This document shows, piece by piece, positions 1 to 8,200 of a stretch of DNA of 11,989 nucleotides. Numbering within the stretch: the stretch's first letter is position 1; every line of letters starts with the position of its first letter. Both the position numbers and the translations under genes were made by a program. The DNA is from Planctomycetaceae bacterium (GTDB taxonomy: Bacteria > Planctomycetota > Planctomycetia > Planctomycetales > Planctomycetaceae), in the NCBI GenBank assembly GCA_947463775.1, contig CANHVD010000114.1, positions 1-11,989 of the forward strand, in the 5' to 3' direction. The notes under the pieces were generated by a model. It saw nothing but the letters and a program-made list of their open reading frames with translations, was not told the origin of the DNA and ran no database searches.

Positions 1-91
1 CGTTCCGAAGGTTGTGCGAGTCGACAAGAACAATCACATGATTGCGTCCTGAAGTATTCCGACCGTGAACAATCGGCCCCATCACTCCCAT
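1..91 (-). CDS. possible 5' end of a gene leaving the window
   Basis: On the minus strand an ATG at 91-89 opens a frame with no stop to the window edge (30 codons). It begins MGVMGPIVHGRNTSGRNHVI and continues with VLVDSHNLRN. It would start 26 bases after the tdk stop, in the same direction as tdk, which fits a further operon member. A GGGAG lies 11 bases upstream of this ATG, a loose spacing. I do not recognise the protein, and 30 open codons can occur by chance. The call rests on context only. Confidence 0.25.
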   Translation of the reverse strand, partial: MGVMGPIVHGRNTSGRNHVIVLVDSHNLRN

Positions 92-109
92 AATTCACAT
101 CACTCCCAT
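80..109. repeat. short direct repeat of 12 bases
   Basis: CATCACTCCCAT occurs at 80-91 and again at 98-109, an 18-base period in the gap after tdk. On the minus strand each copy carries ATGGGAGTGATG, so the repeat duplicates a GGGAG ribosome-binding-like motif and ATG codons. It may be a small tandem duplication around the next gene's start. No function is shown. Confidence 0.5.
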
Positions 110-117
110 CGCCACCC

Positions 118-738
118 CTATTCCAAATCGAAATCCGTAAACGGTAGCGTAGGCGAAGATCGCTCCGCCATTCCTTCCTTGAAATGACGACGACAGACGG
201 ACACGTAGCTTTCATTGCCGCCGACTGTAATCTGCTCCCCGGAACGAAGCGGCTTCCCGTCGCCATCAATCCGCAGCACCATGGTCGCCTTACGACCACA
301 GTGGCACACGGTTTTGATTTCCGACAAGACATCGGCCCACGCCAACAGGTACTGACTGCCTTCGAAGAGCTGTCCCTGGAAATCGGTTCGAAGTCCGTAC
401 GCCAGCACCGGGATTCCTTCCAGATCGGCGATTTCGCCCAAGTCAAAAACCTGTCGCTGAGTCAAAAACTGAGCTTCATCGACAAACACACACGCCAGCG
501 GATCTTCCGCATGATGCTTTCGGAAAATCTCCAGCAGTGAATCTGTTAACGAAAATGCTATCGCGTCGGCTTTGAGCCCGATTCGTGACGCGATTTTTCC
601 GATGCCATCGCGCACGTTGAGTTGTGGGGTCAGCAACATCGGACGCATCCCGCGTTCCTGATAGTTGTAGGCCGCCTGCAACAACGTTGTCGACTTGCCG
701 GCATTCATCGCCGAATAATAAAAATACAGCTTGGCCAT
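118..738 (-). CDS. tdk: thymidine kinase (type II, zinc-binding)
   Basis: This enzyme phosphorylates thymidine (and deoxyuridine) with ATP in the cytoplasmic pyrimidine salvage pathway. The 206-residue length is typical of bacterial TdK. The P-loop is at residues 10-17 (AMNAGKST). The Walker-B-like VFVDEAQFL at 84-92 contains the expected catalytic Glu88. YGLRTDF follows at 114-120. The zinc ligands of the lasso domain are complete: Cys145 and Cys147 (CHCGRK), then Cys182 and His185 (VCRRH). GGNESYVSVCRRH matches the family's substrate-binding lasso. By eye the whole protein aligns with E. coli Tdk without gaps that matter. GGAG at 747-744 sits 5 bases before the ATG and supports this start. 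The gene begins 16 bases after the YjbQ-family stop, so it is probably co-transcribed with it. There is no sign of damage. Confidence 0.97.
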   Translation of the reverse strand: MAKLYFYYSAMNAGKSTTLLQAAYNYQERGMRPMLLTPQLNVRDGIGKIASRIGLKADAIAFSLTDSLLEIFRKHHAEDPLACVFVDEAQFLTQRQVFDLGEIADLEGIPVLAYGLRTDFQGQLFEGSQYLLAWADVLSEIKTVCHCGRKATMVLRIDGDGKPLRSGEQITVGGNESYVSVCRRHFKEGMAERSSPTLPFTDFDLE

Positions 739-754
739 GACGGCTCCGGAATCC

Positions 755-1207
755 TCAAATAGTCGCTGGCTCGAACTGTCCTTGAATAGTCACGATCAAA
801 TGTCGACGTCCACCGCTATTGCGATGTTCGCACAAATAAATCCCCTGCCAGGTTCCGGTCATTAATCGTCCGCTGGAAATGGGGATCGATAGCGACGGGC
901 CGGTCAACGTGGCCTTCACATGAGCCGGCATGTCGTCGGCGCCTTCACACGTATGCCGATAGGGCCAGGATTCCGGAACCAAACGATCAAGAGCCATCCC
1001 CATATCGATTGGCACATCCGGGTCGGCGTTCTCATTGATAGTCAGTGAGGCCGAAGTATGCTGGATGAAAACATGCATCAGCCCCATTCGGCATCTTCGC
1101 AAATGTGGCAACTCACGCAAAACATGCGAAGTGATCAAATGACATCCGCGAGGAAACGCTGGCAGGACAATCTCGGTCTGGAACCATTCGCTGTTTGGCA
1201 TCGACAT
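755..1207 (-). CDS. yjbQ: YjbQ / UPF0047 family protein (secondary thiamine-phosphate synthase-like)
   Basis: This is a small cytoplasmic protein of the YjbQ/UPF0047 family. Some members show weak thiamine-phosphate synthase activity, but the true role is unsettled. The hallmark HTSASLTINENADPD is at residues 50-64, DDMPAHVKATLTGPSLSIP at 91-109, and GTWQGIYLCEHRN at 118-130. The conserved His50, Asn58, Asp62, His96 and His128 likely form the metal/active-site cluster. The frame opens further upstream at a GTG (1234) directly after the DUF1800 stop. I chose the ATG at 1207 (MSMPNSEWFQ, 150 residues), because family members normally start just before the WFQ.EI strand. ATG 1201 is equally possible and no ribosome binding site decides it. 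The gene sits between DUF1800 and tdk with tiny gaps, so an operon is likely; the functional link is unclear. Confidence 0.9.
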   Translation of the reverse strand: MSMPNSEWFQTEIVLPAFPRGCHLITSHVLRELPHLRRCRMGLMHVFIQHTSASLTINENADPDVPIDMGMALDRLVPESWPYRHTCEGADDMPAHVKATLTGPSLSIPISSGRLMTGTWQGIYLCEHRNSGGRRHLIVTIQGQFEPATI

Positions 1208-1234
1208 TTTGGCTCTGGTGATCTTTCTCAACAC

Positions 1235-2584
1235 TCAACACAACTGGAACTCAGGCAAAGTACACAATGCGTGCAGACCTTCGGTCAATGCAGAGGACGT
1301 GCCCGGTTTCAGCAACGCCTCAACACGCTCCCGCGCGGCGTCGGGAATGCGAACAGCAAACAACAATGTTTCGAAGTAGTCAATCAACGCGCGGGAGTTC
1401 GTGAGTTTTCGCGTTGCCAGGTATTCTCGCAACGATTCTTTTCCGAAACGAGTTTTCTCGTTGGTAATCAACAGACGAACAAGATTCGATCGTCCCAGCA
1501 GCGTTGAAGAATTGATCCACGTGCGCCCGCCGTCCCAGCCTTTGACGCTTGGCGGATACAACAGCCCCTGTCCGAGCGTTTGCATTGAAGAAGCCAGCTC
1601 AAACGAGTTCGTTGAACCCTCAAGGCATCGTAACAGCCCAATTGCCAACTCGACCGGCGACCGAACTTTGCGACCCACAGAGTGCTCTGAATAAAATAGA
1701 TTGCTGGTGAGGATGCGTTTCAGCACAGGCTGAATCATCATGCCGGATTCACGCATAAGACTCGCAAGCGGCGCAATCAGTGCCATGTCCGGGGTCGGCT
1801 CATCCATTACGAAGAAGCGGATCAGCTTGGAAACGATAAATTCGGGCGCCGACTTTTGCTCCAGGACAATCCGAACGCCGTCCTCACCGCCGAACTCACC
1901 GTTTTGCCCCAGAATCGACTTCGTCCCCGTATCGTGCTGATAACGATTGAAACGAAATTCGCCGCGCCGAATCTCCCAGCCTGTAAAGCACCGCGCCAAT
2001 TCGCGAATATCGTTTTCCGAGTACTGTCCTTCGCCGAGGCAGAACAGTTCCATAATCTCGCGAGCATAATTTTCGTTGGGATGAGCTTTTCGGTTTGTCG
2101 CTGAATCCAGATAAATCAACATCGCCGGGTCGCGGGAAATCTCCAGCAGCAACGCGGAGAAATCGCCGAATGCAAATGATCGCAGGAGTTCATTCTGCGT
2201 CAGCATCAGGGCGGGATCTGTAACCTTGTCAGCGCCGGTCGCAAAATGTCCGTGCCAGAACAGAGTCGTCTTTTCTTTGAGCTGAGTACTCGTGCTGAGC
2301 ATTCGGTAAGCCCACCACGCTGAAAGCTGCTGAACATTTCCCGTGGCGATCGCGGAATTCGCAAGAGACTTCATGTCTCGCAGAAAGTCTTCGGATTCTG
2401 TAGCCGCCAGTAAGTCGTCAACGACCTGACCGGGAGTCTTGCTCACCGCAGCGGTCAGTTCTTCCTGAGTCGCCCCGAAGCCAGCGCGACGAAACAGATG
2501 CGAAGCGGTCCGTAGATTCCATGCGGACTCTTCGTCGGGCTTGAATTCGGCCCACGCCCACTCCGGATCAATCATTGTCTCCAT
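1235..2584 (-). CDS. DUF1800 domain protein
   Basis: This 449-residue protein spans essentially one full DUF1800 domain, a family abundant in planctomycetes and without an established biochemical function. Visible hallmarks are HLFRRAGFGAT near residue 29, TTLFWHGHFATG at 106-117, and DPAMLIYLDSATNRKAHPNE at 152-171. NYAREIMELFCLGEGQYSEN then DIRELARCFTGW follow at 172-203, and VKGWDGGRTWINSSTLLGR at 347-365. There is no clear signal peptide, and the N-terminus is short and acidic. The ATG at 2584 is preceded by GGGAG at 2597-2593 with 8-base spacing, so it is preferred over the second ATG three codons on. In many planctomycetes a DUF1800 gene is followed by a DUF1501 gene. Here the downstream neighbour is the YjbQ-family gene instead, so the usual partner is missing locally. 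Confidence 0.93.
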   Translation of the reverse strand: METMIDPEWAWAEFKPDEESAWNLRTASHLFRRAGFGATQEELTAAVSKTPGQVVDDLLAATESEDFLRDMKSLANSAIATGNVQQLSAWWAYRMLSTSTQLKEKTTLFWHGHFATGADKVTDPALMLTQNELLRSFAFGDFSALLLEISRDPAMLIYLDSATNRKAHPNENYAREIMELFCLGEGQYSENDIRELARCFTGWEIRRGEFRFNRYQHDTGTKSILGQNGEFGGEDGVRIVLEQKSAPEFIVSKLIRFFVMDEPTPDMALIAPLASLMRESGMMIQPVLKRILTSNLFYSEHSVGRKVRSPVELAIGLLRCLEGSTNSFELASSMQTLGQGLLYPPSVKGWDGGRTWINSSTLLGRSNLVRLLITNEKTRFGKESLREYLATRKLTNSRALIDYFETLLFAVRIPDAARERVEALLKPGTSSALTEGLHALCTLPEFQLC

Positions 2585-2894
2585 TGCCAGAACTCCCGAA
2601 CACCATGGAAATCTGCGGCGACTTTGAGCTCCGTCCGCACAGGTCAGGGTGGCATTCTAGAGTCTGTCTGTTTGTTTTGCTCGCGCGTCTGATGGATTTG
2701 TAAATCATCTGAATTCTGCCGAAATCAATTCACAAAATCTCTCACACCGCGCTGGATTATTCTTCGGGCGACATCAACTAAGGCCCGGGGTTCGTGAGAT
2801 GTATTCTTCAGATCATTACCTCAATCTTCGTCGCTCACAAAACAGCGTGACAGCGATACTGAAGCAGCTCCACTGAAGGGACAACTCAGCTCAA
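2585..2894. other. 310-base gap between DUF1800 and the small membrane protein
   Basis: No convincing gene is seen on either strand. The stretch probably holds the promoter of the DUF1800-yjbQ-tdk group, because the gap separates it from the upstream DUF1570 operon. I could not pick a well-spaced -35/-10 pair with confidence. A hairpin at its high-coordinate edge is listed separately. Confidence 0.5.
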
Positions 2895-2906
2895 TTATTG
2901 AGCTGA
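2886..2906 (-). other. hairpin overlapping the stop codon of the small membrane protein
   Basis: TCAGCTCAA (2886-2894), loop TTA, TTGAGCTGA (2898-2906) form a perfect 9-bp stem with a 3-base loop. The loop is the TAA stop of the minus-strand gene. No T-run follows in the direction of transcription, so it is not a canonical intrinsic terminator. It could stabilise the 3' end of the mRNA or weakly terminate. Confidence 0.45.
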
Positions 2907-3434
2907 TAGAATACCCAATTCTTCCCCGGTGACTGGATTCAGTCGCTGCACTTCGGAAAGCTTCCAGGTGCTTCCGCGGTTGACCCAGCGGGTCTTCCAT
3001 CGAGTAGACGCGTGGTACGGAGTGCTGGCCTGTCTGACGGTCATGGTTCCATTGGCTCGAAGTTCCGCATCGGCGGACTGTCCATCGTCTGAAACCGTGA
3101 TCTTAAGATCCTGCAGGTGGAATCCTTTGTCGAGGATCACAAGCTTCAGCCCTTGTTCTGCAGTTTCGCGAAGCTTTGGGGAACCATCATCGATATGTTC
3201 GCCTATCGCAGACAGGTTCTCAGACTTGAAGTTATCCAGCAAGCTTCCCAGTCGGCCTTCGACATGTTCCGAAGGTGTTACGATCCACGCCTCCAGAAAA
3301 TACAGTCCGACTGCCATTCCCAGGAACGCAAGGGCAAGCAGGCGCGTTCGGCTTTCTGCCAGAATGAGTAACACAGCGGCTACTCCCGACAAAATCATGA
3401 TCAGTGGCCACGGGTTTTCAGTAATCCAGGACAT
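2895..3434 (-). CDS. two-helix membrane protein with NTF2-like soluble domain, unknown function
   Basis: I do not recognise a named family. From the ATG at 3434 the protein has 179 residues. Hydrophobic segments at about 9-28 (WPLIMILSGVAAVLLILAES) and 31-52 suggest a membrane hairpin. They are followed by about 125 soluble residues. The pattern of an amphipathic helix pair near 56-100 (GRLGSLLDNFKSENLSAIGE), then alternating strands and a final WKTRWVNRGSTWKLSEVQRL, resembles an NTF2/SnoaL-like fold; this is inference. The frame extends ten codons further upstream. However, GGGAGG at 3445-3440 lies 5 bases before the ATG at 3434 and makes that the clear start. The gene starts 35 bases after the DUF1570 stop in the same direction, so the two are likely one operon. 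Confidence 0.8.
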   Translation of the reverse strand: MSWITENPWPLIMILSGVAAVLLILAESRTRLLALAFLGMAVGLYFLEAWIVTPSEHVEGRLGSLLDNFKSENLSAIGEHIDDGSPKLRETAEQGLKLVILDKGFHLQDLKITVSDDGQSADAELRANGTMTVRQASTPYHASTRWKTRWVNRGSTWKLSEVQRLNPVTGEELGILSAQ

Positions 3435-3469
3435 ACAGACCTCCCGAAGTTTCTTTGAGCCCAATTCCG

Positions 3470-4729
3470 CTATCGCGTTGGACGAAGACGCCGAACAAAC
3501 GAGACAGTCTCACGTTCAATTTCGTCTGGCGATTTTCCAAACGCTTCCTGAAATTCCGCAACTCGTTCCTCCGGCGGCACTCTCTGTAACGGTTTTCTCT
3601 GAGAAATCTTCGTCAGATATTTCTTCATGCCGTCCTTTTGCTGGCGAAACAAGTAGCTGGTCAGTCCCCAGCTTTCCGCATAAGCAGTCGCCATCGTCTC
3701 GGAACTCAAGAAGGCTTTGTCGACCGACAGAAGATCCCGTAATGGAATCTCGGTCGCGCCGTTTTCCGAATGCTGAACGAAGACCGGGTGATGGCGACCA
3801 CTCACCAAGCCGGGCCGAGTCCACAGGTTCGCTGATCGAGGAGCGATTGGTTCGAAATACAGAGCCAGTCCTTCCGACAGCCAGAAGGGATTATCAGCCA
3901 TCCGGATTTGCAGCCCCGTATTGAAGGCCAGTTGATGAACCGCTTCATGGACCATTGTGGCCACCTGCAACGGCTGATCAGACAAGCGTTTTCGAATGGC
4001 TGTAGAGGAACGCAGACTGCGATCACGGGTTAGATCCATCAGCAGCATCTGGTTGTCACGCAGCGAGTAATACCCCGGAGTATCCTCAAACGATGTCTCC
4101 GGGTGCTGAGCTGCGGCGAATTCTTTGAACTCCGCCTCTGACTGCAAAATGATGACCGGCAGTTTTCCTGCAGGCTGGCGAACAGCGATTTCCTGTTCGC
4201 CCATAAACTCGAAATACTGGTCGAAGACTTTCTCCAGCAGCTTGCCGACAAACTCAGCATACTCCTCGGCTGAGTTCGAGCAGATGACATAATGGTCCGT
4301 TTGATGGATCTCAAAACCGGCCTGAACCTGCGACAGCAGATCATTCCCCAGCTCATCATTCGACATTGCCGAAAATGGCACATCCGAAGGCGTCTTTGAC
4401 TCAATCACCGCCGGAGTCAATTGTCGAATTCGACCATTGCGTTCCTCCAGCAACACGCCACCATCCTGAGCCTCAATCAGGATACGGCCCGATATTTCCA
4501 CTGGCATATCAGGCGTACCAGAGGCTTTCATAACCACCGTAGTTAAAGTTTCGGAACTCGCCGGTTCATCAGCAAGTCCCAGTCCGCACCAGCAAAAGAG
4601 CAAGCCCACGATCTGCAAACTGGTACCTGCAAGACTCGCCCCGTGTGTTAATAGTGCAGTGGCAAGACAATTCCGCCTGCAGTTAATGCCTGCATGAGGT
4701 GTACGTCCAATATCCTGTCCTGCCACCAT
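3470..4729 (-). CDS. secreted DUF1570 protein, putative gluzincin metallopeptidase
   Basis: This is a 419-residue exported protein. After a long N-region, residues 32-50 are hydrophobic and end in GLGLADEP, consistent with signal peptidase cleavage after Ala53. The Cys residues near the end of the core do not make a lipobox. The mature part has an adhesive-looking strand region (55-115). A peptidase-like domain follows, with MVHEAVHQL giving HExxH at 261-265 and FWLSEGLALYFE giving the third ligand Glu286, 21 residues later. This HExxH...SEGLA arrangement matches DUF1570, a planctomycete-rich family thought to be zinc peptidases. Substrate and activity are unknown. GAGAG lies about 6 bases before the ATG. 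The small NTF2-like membrane protein follows 35 bases downstream. The gene is transcribed divergently from the large kinase at 5234. Confidence 0.88.
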   Translation of the reverse strand: MVAGQDIGRTPHAGINCRRNCLATALLTHGASLAGTSLQIVGLLFCWCGLGLADEPASSETLTTVVMKASGTPDMPVEISGRILIEAQDGGVLLEERNGRIRQLTPAVIESKTPSDVPFSAMSNDELGNDLLSQVQAGFEIHQTDHYVICSNSAEEYAEFVGKLLEKVFDQYFEFMGEQEIAVRQPAGKLPVIILQSEAEFKEFAAAQHPETSFEDTPGYYSLRDNQMLLMDLTRDRSLRSSTAIRKRLSDQPLQVATMVHEAVHQLAFNTGLQIRMADNPFWLSEGLALYFEPIAPRSANLWTRPGLVSGRHHPVFVQHSENGATEIPLRDLLSVDKAFLSSETMATAYAESWGLTSYLFRQQKDGMKKYLTKISQRKPLQRVPPEERVAEFQEAFGKSPDEIERETVSFVRRLRPTR

Positions 4730-5233
4730 TCTGCGCTCTCAAGTCCGTCGTGGAGATGTTTTCAGGTCTTCAATTCTTCCTGCAACGGACTTTACCAGTG
4801 ACACAGAATTCCTGAAAAACCAAACCCGAACTTCATTCAAGAGATTTGCCTTTTCGCGAATTGCTGAACACCGAAATGCTTTCCGCGCAAAGATCCCTTC
4901 TCGACCGAAAAGCATACACGCAGATTTCTACGGCAAGGAACACAGCGATCGTACAGAACGGCCTCAGCAAACTGTGCATCCGCTGTGTATTTTGCGATCG
5001 CCAATCAGGTGTTTTTCCTGGACTCGGCGGTAGGGGCCGCTATTTGTACCGCTCGGCTTTCGATTTTACTGGTTAACGAGAAGCCAAAAAACTTATAGGG
5101 TGGGCATGGCAGGGGACTGGCCCTTTGTTGCAGAATACGCAGAATGGCCGGTTTGCATTCTCAGACCTCGCAGAGTTTCTGCGAGGAATGTAAACTCGCC
5201 GCGCGTCGTCTGCGAACATTCGGAGTGATGGTC
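4730..5233. other. divergent intergenic region and kinase leader
   Basis: This 504-base region lies between two divergent genes and must hold promoters for both the DUF1570 operon (minus) and the kinase (plus). I see no protein gene I would defend. A 76-codon open frame at 4846-5076 has no ribosome binding site or recognisable motif. No high-scoring sigma70 pair stands out. The one clear structure is the leader hairpin at 5166-5186. Confidence 0.5.
5166..5186 (+). promoter_or_regulatory. leader stem-loop upstream of the large kinase
   Basis: CCTCGCAGA (5166-5174), loop GTT, TCTGCGAGG (5178-5186) form a perfect, GC-rich 9-bp stem with a 3-base loop. It ends 47 bases before the chosen kinase start and 35 bases before its ribosome binding site. 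No T-run follows, so it is not an intrinsic terminator. It may be an mRNA-stabilising or protein-binding element. A palindromic operator is the alternative. Confidence 0.45.
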
Positions 5234-8200
5234 ATGGCAATCTCCCTCGAGCAGTTTCAGAGTCAGATCGCCGCAAGCGAGTTGTTGAAGCAGGAAGAAG
5301 TGTCGGCCTTTATCTCGGCATTTCCAGAAGACAAACGCCCAAAATCCGCCGAAGAGTTAGCTCGTGAACTCGTTCGCCAGAAACGTCTGACGAAGTATCA
5401 GGCCGAACAGATCTATGCGGGCAAAGGCAAGATGCTTGTGCTCGGCAACTATGTTGTCCTCGACAAGCTGGGACAGGGCGGTATGGGCGTCGTGCTGAAG
5501 GCCGAGCACAAACGACTCAAGCGACCGGTCGCTCTGAAAGTGATGTCGCCGACGGTTGTGAAAACTCCTGACGCGCTGAAAAGATTTCATCGCGAAGTCG
5601 AAGCTGCCGCGAAGTTGCGTCATCCTAATGTTGTCGCGACAGACGATGCCGACGAGGCCAAGGGCACTCACTTTCTTGTCATGGAGTATGTCGAAGGCAG
5701 TGACCTTTCGGTGCTTGTGAAGAAAAATGGACCACTGTCGGTGGATCAGGCCGTGCAGTGCATTCTGCAGGCGGCTCAAGGTCTGGAGTTCGCGCACAGC
5801 CAGGGCGTAGTTCATCGTGACATCAAACCGGCCAACTTGCTGCTCGACAAAACGGGAGCGGTAAAGATTCTCGACATGGGCCTTGCACGCATCGAAGGCG
5901 ATGCCGGCAGTCAGGGTGAGTTGACCAGCACCGGTGCGGTTATGGGAACCGTCGACTACATGGCTCCAGAGCAGGCGTTGAGCACAAAAGACGCGGATGC
6001 TCGCAGTGATATTTATAGCCTTGGGATATCGCTGTGGTATCTGCTGACAGGTCGCTGCGCGTTTGAAGGCGATTCACTGATGGCCAAGCTACTGGCTCAC
6101 CGCGATGCCGCGATTCCCTCGTTGCGAAAAGCCAACACTGACGTGCCGGAGGCCGTCGAAGCTGTATTCAGGAAGATGGTGGCCAAGCAACGCAACGACC
6201 GCTACCAATCCATGACGGATGTAATTCGGGATCTCGAATCGTACGTTAACGGGACGAACAGTTCGCCGGTCCATGTGTCGATGCCTGAGATTTCAGAGGA
6301 TCTGAATCTGCAATCATTCCTCAGCCAGATGGGCGGCCCCGGAGGACCATCGGCCACATCGCTTCAGCACAAAACCGTTCAGAGCCCAGTGCAAGCCAAC
6401 CCGACTTCTGATGCCACCGCACTGCTGGGAGGCATGAGCGTCGACACTGATCCTCATACAATGGCGACGATCCAGTCGCAGGCTCGCAAAAACACTCCGC
6501 CGACGAAACAGTCCCAAAAATCGACGACATCTCCACCATGGTTTCGCAACGTACGCGTTCTGTCTGCGGCGGGCGGTGCCGCCTTGATCATGCTGTCTGT
6601 AGCTGTCTTTTTCTTCCGTACGCCTCACGGAACTTTGCGTGTCGAAATTCTCGCCCCCGAAGTGGAGCTAAAGATCGAAGGAACGGAACTGACATTTCGA
6701 GACGGCAGGAATGAGCCAGTGTCTCTTACGACGGGCGAAAAACGACTCATCGTTTCTCGAGGCGATCTGTCATTTGAGACCGAGACATTTGCGATGAAAA
6801 AGGGAGAGGAGATTCTCGTCAGGGTCGAACTCTTCGAGGACAAACTTGTTGCCACGAGTAACGAAAAAGTCATCGGAGAAAAATCAATCGGTCGAAATCT
6901 GGTCACTGCGTCGACGACTGGCCAAAAAACAGCCAACGCGGCGCCCGTTAAGCCTCAGCCAAAAACTGAGGCGGTTGCCATGATCCCGACCCCGGAGACT
7001 GGACTGAGATTCTCGCCTGGGGACACTGTGGAACTGCCAATGGCATCCCGCCCGGAGAAAGTTGAGTGCACGCTGGAAATGTGGCTGACTCCTGCCAATG
7101 ACATGGAGCTGACGGGTATCTCTAACCTGTTCGATGTTTTACGAGGCGGGATGGTTATTGAGAATTCTTCTTTCAGGTTTTACACGTTTCATGGACACGC
7201 CCAAAGCAAGCCGCTCCTGCAGCCGGGGCAACGAATTCACGTGGCCGGCGTCAATGATGGAGAACGGCGGTTGCTGTATCTGGATGGCCAACTGATTGCG
7301 ACAACCCCTGACGCGGGAATTCCCTGTCCAGACACCGCTCCGCGTGCTCAGGCGATCGGTGGATCCCGTTTTCAAGGCGTGATCGAGGCCGCTCGTATCT
7401 CAAGTGTTGCTCGATATCGCGGGCCGTTCAAACCACCGGCCAGTTTCGAATCCGACAAACAGACAGTCGCTCTCTACCGCTTTGACGAAGGTTCCGGAGA
7501 TGTGCTCAAGGATTCCTCCGGCAATGGTCAACACGGGAAGATTCTCGGCGCGGGATGGGTCCCCGGCACGAGCGTCAGACCTCTCGAACCACGGCCCACG
7601 GGTGAAGTGGTTGATCTGCTGGCCAAAGTGAAATTGCCGGATGATATGCTGGAACACGAAACGCTGGGTGAATGGACTCGTGATGGTCAGGTGTTGATCA
7701 GCCCCGGCGGAGGTAAAGCCGGACGTATTCAGTTCAATTATGAGCCGACACAAGAATACGAAATGACGGCCGTTATAGAGCGAGTCTCGGGCAGCGACGG
7801 TGTAATGTTCGGCGTGATTGTGAGCGGTTACACGGCCGAAGTCGGGCTCGACATATTTAAACCTCCGGTTTCGGGACTCTCAATCATCGCCGGCAAGGCT
7901 TTACCGGACACCGCATCTGTGTTCAAGCAGGCTGTTCTGCAGGATCGGAAACAACACACGATTCGCATCAAAGTCGGAAAACGTTCTGTGGATGCGAGTG
8001 TCGATAATCGCTCGGTGCTGCACTGGGAAGGCGACCCGAGCGTCCTTACTTCATCCACAACCCTGCGAAATCCTAAACAGCTATGGTTCGGGGCTGCTTA
8101 CGATCAGTTCAAATTCCACAGGTTAAGTCTGACTCCTCTGGTTCCTTCGAAGCCCGGAATCAATAACTCAGTTGCACCGTTGGAGCCAGAAAAAAGCGTT

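Noticed and set aside
1208..1234. GTG start of the YjbQ-family gene directly at the DUF1800 stop
   Set aside because: The extra residues (MLRKITRAK) lie outside the usual family start and there is no ribosome binding site. It cannot be fully excluded.
2929..3924. 331-codon plus-strand reading frame
   Set aside because: It lies opposite two well-supported minus-strand genes. Its product is Ser/Arg/Pro-rich without domain patterns, as expected for a shadow frame.
4570..4600. Lipoprotein signal in the DUF1570 protein (Cys pair in the hydrophobic core)
   Set aside because: The residues before each Cys do not fit a lipobox. The GLGLA-DEP site fits ordinary signal peptidase cleavage better.
4846..5076. 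Small plus-strand protein of 76 residues
   Set aside because: No ribosome binding site, no recognisable motif, and a Cys/Arg-rich composition typical of chance frames.
5144..5233. A 30-codon N-terminal extension of the large kinase
   Set aside because: There is no ribosome binding site at 5144. The stretch contains a strong hairpin, and GGAG is ideally spaced before ATG 5234, where the family-like MAISLEQF begins.
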